A DNA stretch of 64,000 nt, taken from positions 721,001-785,000 of the forward strand of contig NC_009414.2 of assembly GCF_000002875.2 (NCBI RefSeq), written 5' to 3'. The translations under genes and the position numbers were made by a program. This DNA comes from Leishmania infantum JPCM5 (lineage: Eukaryota; Euglenozoa; Kinetoplastea; Trypanosomatida; Trypanosomatidae). Below, piece by piece: positions 59,187 to 64,000 of this stretch. Under the pieces are notes generated by a model. It was not told the DNA's origin, made no database searches, and saw only the letters and a list, made by a program, of their open reading frames with translations. The stretch's first letter is position 1; each line of letters starts with the position of its first letter.

Positions 59187-61674
59187 GTGGCAATGGTCAT
59201 CAATGTATTGGTGGCCACGTCAGTTTTTGTGCTTTGTGGAGTGGTTGCGCTGGCTCCGCTCACCTACGCCGAAGGTCCGCGAGTCGTCGCGATGGCACTG
59301 CACGCCGGCAACGGCAAAGAGCAATTGGCAGTGTGTGACGCCGTACGGCGGCGACCACCACGCGTTGAGCGTAAAGATCGCAAATGAACGTGTTGTCTTC
59401 GAGAGCCCCCGGGTAAAGGCAGCTCACCCAAGAGCACAGAGCAACAACCGCTGCTTTTGGCGAAGAATGGCCTTTGAACTTTAGCAGGCGATGTCAAACA
59501 AAGAAGTCAGCGAAGATGTGTGTGTGAGAGAGAGAGCCGTATGGCGTGATGTGTCAGTGGACACACGCACACACACGCGTACGAAAAGCAAATAATAATA
59601 ATAACAGCGCGCGCGCGTCGCAAAGCTGCGCTACCTTTCCACCCCAGTCAGAACTTCAGCAAGAAAACGAAATGCCTGTCAGAATGACTCCGCCGCTGAG
59701 GGAGACGAGGGCGTATGAAGAGCAATCATGTGAAGAGTAGTGCACATGGCTGCAGAGCAAGTAGGGTTCAAAGTAGGGAGGGGGGTAGTGGGGGGGGGGG
59801 GGCGGAAAAAGGCTTGATATGCAGCGCGCCGACGCAGGTGTCGAGGAAGAGGAGGGCGCAAAGGAAGATCCATAACCAATCACGGGCAGTGAATACAGCA
59901 CAGGCGAGTAACCGGTAAAGCGGTTGCTATCGCGGTACTCCGTGCTATCCCTAGCCCCGTTTCAGTGTGCCGTTGGCGCGCACAAGACACTGATCAAGAA
60001 GGAAGAGCAGTGTCGCACAGACTCTCCAGGCTCAGTGGCAACGTCCCCGTGTCGTGAAGGCCTTCAGCCATCCCTCAATCGTCTTCCGGCTTGTCTTTTG
60101 CGTTTCCTCAATGCCACTTATATGTGTTATTTGCGTGTGCGTGTGTGTGCGTTTGTGGAGAGGGAAAAAGCATGCGTCGGTACGATAGGCGTTTTCTGCC
60201 GTGTGTCTTTTTTTGTTTCCGTCGGCTTCAGCGTTTCTGGAAGAAATGCAATGTCCAGTTACCCAGTGTACGTGTACACTCCGGAAGAGACGCCCGCACC
60301 TACACACGCGTTGAGTACGCACCATACGCGCCCCGTGAATAAGTTCGCACAAGTCGCGAAAGGTGGATGGACGAGGATCTGAATCAAAACGTTGCAATGG
60401 TTGGAGGGGGGAGAAAAGGCGAAATGAAAACAAGGTCGACGTCGTGAGCACATTGAGAGCGCTCAGCACGCACTCACGCGCATGCACACACACACACACA
60501 CATACACACCTCACCTGTACACGCATACACACCCAACACGCCCACCAAAACGCATTATTAACAACAGAAGAACGCAACACACACGAAAAAAAAAGGGAGC
60601 AGTACGTGTATGTTCTTTTGGCAACAAAAATAAGCAACGAAAGGGAGCACATCGTATGTGTCCCTTCATCTGAAGGCCGAGGGAGAGAGATAATGCCACT
60701 TAACATCTTACACAACACTGTTACGTCTTTATCCTCGCAGAGGTGCGTTGTTGCAAAAACAAACAAGAAACGAAAACGCACAGGCATGCTGTAAAAAAAA
60801 AAAAAGGAAGCGCAAACGAATAAATAAACGGCACGATTGCTGCCGTGGTGGAGCAGCATACACAGCTACGCACAAGCGCCCCATCAAAGCCCCCAACGGA
60901 TGAGCCCCAGAGAAAGACGTAGCTTTAGTCTTTCTTGTCTTCGCATGAGTCCATCCATTTGTGCTTTCTCCAGTCTCACCTTACGACGTACGTGAAAGGG
61001 AGGCGGGAGAAGAGGGAGGCGTCGACAACGCCAAGCATATCTTTGTTTTTCATTCTCTGTAAACGGCTCCATTCTTCACACAAGGCTCCCCACATCCCTT
61101 TCCCTGCGCAAAACACATATACATACATAAACTTACAGAGACCGAAAAAAAAAAAAACTAACACATCAAAGTCGGATGTAGCACTGAAATATCGGCAAGC
61201 AAAACAGAAATCAAGAATCACATGCGTGAGACCTAATAGGCGGGGAGGAAAAAGCAGCAGACAAAACAACAAAAACCCTCGGATTCGCTTAGGCGCTCTG
61301 GAAACCGGCATCATTGACTGCGATGAGATGTGTATATTCGGAGTACAGCACCTATGCTTGCCTGCATGCCACAATCACTGAAAACAGTGCTGATGAGCAC
61401 ACACGACACTTTCAGCCCTACCCACTGACCACCGCACACGACTTTTTTAGAAGACATCCTTGTAAAGGATTCACACCTACATACGCCTACTAGCGGTGCA
61501 TGAGAGACACGTGACAGAGATAACAAAACGTAAGGGAGCCTTACACGTCGTAAGTTTATGATAAAGGTCAAGTGAAAAAAAAAAAAACAGAACTACAACC
61601 GCGTCGCCCAAACCCTCAGCGATTGGAGAGGAGAAAGGCTTACTTATTTCTCAGAGTATTCGTTTTATGCCATC
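59187..61674. other. long spacer, no gene seen
   Basis: There is no reading frame of natural composition on either strand. A G-run at 59791-59801 and CA tracts (60483-60510) occur. The sense (-) strand near 59200-59700 may supply the splice signals for the RBR gene. Confidence 0.6.
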
Positions 61675-62204
61675 GGCCATAAGGCTCAATGCCATTCTGC
61701 CCCACCGGCCCCGTCAGAGGGCGCCATGCGCCTGGTCCAAAGCAGCGCTAGACACGCGCAACGTACAGCAATGCGGCGACGCAGTCATCTGCGAGCACGG
61801 CCCCGGCATTAAACTCCACCCACCCCACGCGCCTCAGGCCTCCCGCCCTCCCACACACACACACACACATCAGTAGACCAGTGCGAGGGGATCTGGGTGA
61901 TAGGTTGCGCTCGAGCCAGGCTGACACTCTGCCCATCATGTGGATGGCACAAGCGTGTGCACGGTCGCCGCTCGCTCCAGCAGAACACTGTCCATCACCT
62001 GGCCGCCGACATCAGCAGCAATACATCGCTCCGGCCTCCCTACGCCGCCGGCACTTGGACCCTGTCAACACCAGACGTGGCTTGGGATCGGCAGGGGATA
62101 CATAGGGGCGGGGGAGGCTGCTTGAGTTCTCTTCCCCCGCAGAGTCCGTGCACCACTGGGGACCCTGAGGATACGACACACGGAGATGTCCCTCGTTCTC
62201 GGGG
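61675..62204 (-). mobile_element. SIDER2-type retroposon, copy 5 (long form)
   Basis: About 530 bp, nearly identical to copy 4 from the AGGCTCAATGCCATTCTGCCCC end to the GGAGATGTCCCTC end. The only differences I noticed in the central 400 bp are a few single bases (for example CAGTAGACCAG for CAGTAGGCCAG, and CTGCTTGAG for CTGCCTGAG) and a slightly shorter (CA)n run. Its orientation matches the - strand block. Confidence 0.8.
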
Positions 62205-63019
62205 TGCGAGAGAAGCATGAAAAGAAAAGCTCCAGTCACGGCCGAAGTTTTTTCTTCACGGCAGCGAAGGTGTTACCTACAGAGTCCACATAAAGACATA
62301 CGCAAGCCGCTACACCGACACCTTCGTGCCATGCATCGGCGAATTGAAACAACGGCAGAGAGCGACACGCAAAGATGCGAGCGAAGAGGCGTAGAGGAGG
62401 GCGATAACAACAGCAGCACCGGCAGGGGTAAGAGCAGTATCAAGAGGCAGGGATGTGAGTGGAAAAAGACGATAACAAATGAAGACACCATGTTGGAAAT
62501 ATGCCGAAGACCGTTAAAGATAAAAGAAGACAAGAACAGTTTTCAACACTGGATACTGCCGCCGACGCCACATTCCACACGCACATAGCTAGCAGCCGAG
62601 GGCAACGATGCAAACGGCGAAACCCATATTAATAATGAGACACAGAGCGGTAGAGATGCGGACTTGGTGCAGTACACGCGCACTACAGGGAAAGAGAAGC
62701 GAACACACACGAACGCCGTCGGTGAAAACACACGAGCACCTACATGAAAACCAAATAAAAAACACCCACACGCAATGATAGAAGGGCCACCTAAACACAC
62801 TCCCCCACCCACGCACAAATCGCAAAAAACAATGAGCCATAGAATCAACGAATCACAATGACTACGTCGGCATACCGCAAAGAGAACAGGATATAACGCT
62901 TGGACACATCTCCGCAGCATACACACACAAAAAGCATTTTCTCCTCTCCACGTGTCCAATACCATCACAAGTAAATCACCAAGCACACGCATACCACGGC
63001 CACAGCTGTCCACCTACTC
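62205..63019. other. spacer, no gene seen
   Basis: The sequence is A-rich and CA-rich on + with no coding character. Confidence 0.65.
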
Positions 63020-64000
63020 ATGTAGGAATGCAGCTGAATCCTGGTCGTCTAGGACGATCTGTCCTGCCGTTGCGTCCGGTCAAGCGTGTGGCGGGATGTG
63101 CTTGACCATCCGCATCACTTCTGCACCATACGTGCTGCCCGATCGGCGCCACACGGAGACATGGGTGGGCTGCACACCTTGGATCCCCAGGCGGGCCCGC
63201 GTCCAGGGACGTGCTCCAGCGCGGAGGCGATGGCGTCTGTCGTGCAGCTAGCAGGAGGTGGCCTAGGCGCATGCCGGGCGAGATCAAAGAGGAAGTTGAT
63301 CAGCCTCAGGTCATGACCCTCTGCACACCCGGCCTGTATGCCATGCCTCGCCCTGAGTCACCTCAAGCCGCGGCATCCCACAACGTGGTGTGCTGACTCT
63401 CCGCATCGAGGTGTGAAGGATCCGATGGTGCAACTCGGGGTGCGCTCGCCATGCTTCCGGCATCTACGCCTCATCAGCCAATCCCGGTCGGATGTGGGAG
63501 ATGCCGCGCGCTTCGGACGCACGCACTGCGGCGTTCATTGGTGTAGGCCTCCTCCAGCCTTTTTCGTCGATCAATCTTGTTACTTCAGCCTCTGGATGTC
63601 TTGTTTAGATGTGACAAACCGTACCAGCTGTGCTTGGCAGCGCGTACGCATAATGCTCAAATTTCTGTATCCTGAGGCCTGCTTCACAACGGCGTTGCTG
63701 TACGATGAGGAGGGCTGCCTCTTTCATCAACCATATCCGTAGATCTCACAGGGTGGCGTGTGTGGATGGCTTGCCCGCGCGTGCCCCTACATCTGGGACG
63801 CTGCTATGAGTCTGGGACGGCAGTGGGATTCCACCCTCTCCAGAATCCGCTCACCTCTGACAGGAGCGGGTGTGCCAGGCGGAGGAGGCCCGTCGATAGA
63901 CATGTGCCTGTGCACAATAAGCTCACAGCTTGTCTCTATGTGCTTTTGGGGATGGGTAGTGAGACAGCGGGCAGAGGCAGACACCCGAGAGGGGGCTGGG
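63020..64000 (-). other. possible decayed coding sequence or degenerate retroelement
   Basis: Composition changes to GC-rich. On the - strand, pieces read like protein but are cut by stops and frame changes: ERILERVESHCRPRLIAASQM (edited: GERILERVESHCRPRL), AVRASEARGISHIRPGLADEA, and HDLRLINFLFDLARHAPRPP. The first piece faintly recalls the segment before a reverse-transcriptase core, which would fit a DIRE-type (degenerate ingi-related) element, but no diagnostic motif such as YADD is seen. The sequence continues past the window. Confidence 0.25.

Noticed and set aside
60032..60859. 275-codon - strand frame in the right spacer
   Set aside because: Phe/Cys/Val-rich peptide made from CA and A runs; typical chance frame.

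Overview
The window is nuclear DNA of a trypanosomatid of the Leishmania group. Protein-coding genes are intronless and stand head to tail in two long same-strand blocks. They are separated by 0.7-4 kb of low-complexity, pyrimidine-rich (in the sense direction) spacer, as expected for polycistronic transcription with trans-splicing. Five retroposon copies of the SIDER2 type point to Leishmania or a close relative. The gene order recalls Leishmania chromosome 30 to me, but that is memory, not something the sequence proves. All family calls come from reading motifs, not from searches.

Left block (+ strand, 1 to about 31.2 kb): the broken 3' part of an unknown gene; GPI mannosyltransferase I (GPI14/PIG-M); an LRR-calpain-like protein whose catalytic Cys and His are replaced; a cytochrome b561-type membrane protein; a decayed L-2-hydroxyglutarate dehydrogenase-like pseudogene; a large RING/B-box protein; a basic unknown protein; a CCDC25-like protein; a SpoIIIAA/Ycf45-like P-loop ATPase; a probable mitochondrial unknown; and an iron-type alcohol dehydrogenase. 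SIDER2 copies lie at 4.6, 12.7 and 26.7 kb, all in + orientation.

Convergence zone (31.2-32.1 kb): the two blocks meet tail to tail. A tRNA-Thr(CGU) gene lies on the - strand between them, beside two G homopolymers of 11 and 12 bases. This is a convergent strand-switch (transcription termination) region.

Right block (- strand, about 32.1-59.2 kb, read from right to left): an ariadne-type RBR ubiquitin ligase, an unknown protein, a WD-repeat protein, a patatin/DUF3336 lipase, a NEK-like kinase fused to a B-box and a parallel beta-helix, a RsfS/Iojap-type mitochondrial ribosome factor, a Ser-rich unknown, and a B-box/coiled-coil protein. SIDER2 copies at 56.0 and 61.7 kb are on the - strand, so all five copies follow the direction of transcription. 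The last 4.8 kb holds no convincing gene; 63.0-64.0 kb may carry decayed coding sequence.

The genes do not form one pathway. Themes are ubiquitin/B-box proteins (three, plus the kinase with a B-box), probable mitochondrial proteins (RsfS, ATPase, possibly the alcohol dehydrogenase) and membrane or lipid enzymes (GPI14, b561, patatin). The most notable items are the L2HGDH-like pseudogene, the kinase/beta-helix fusion, the pseudopeptidase calpain, and the near-identical SIDER2 copies that flank gene blocks as direct and inverted repeats.
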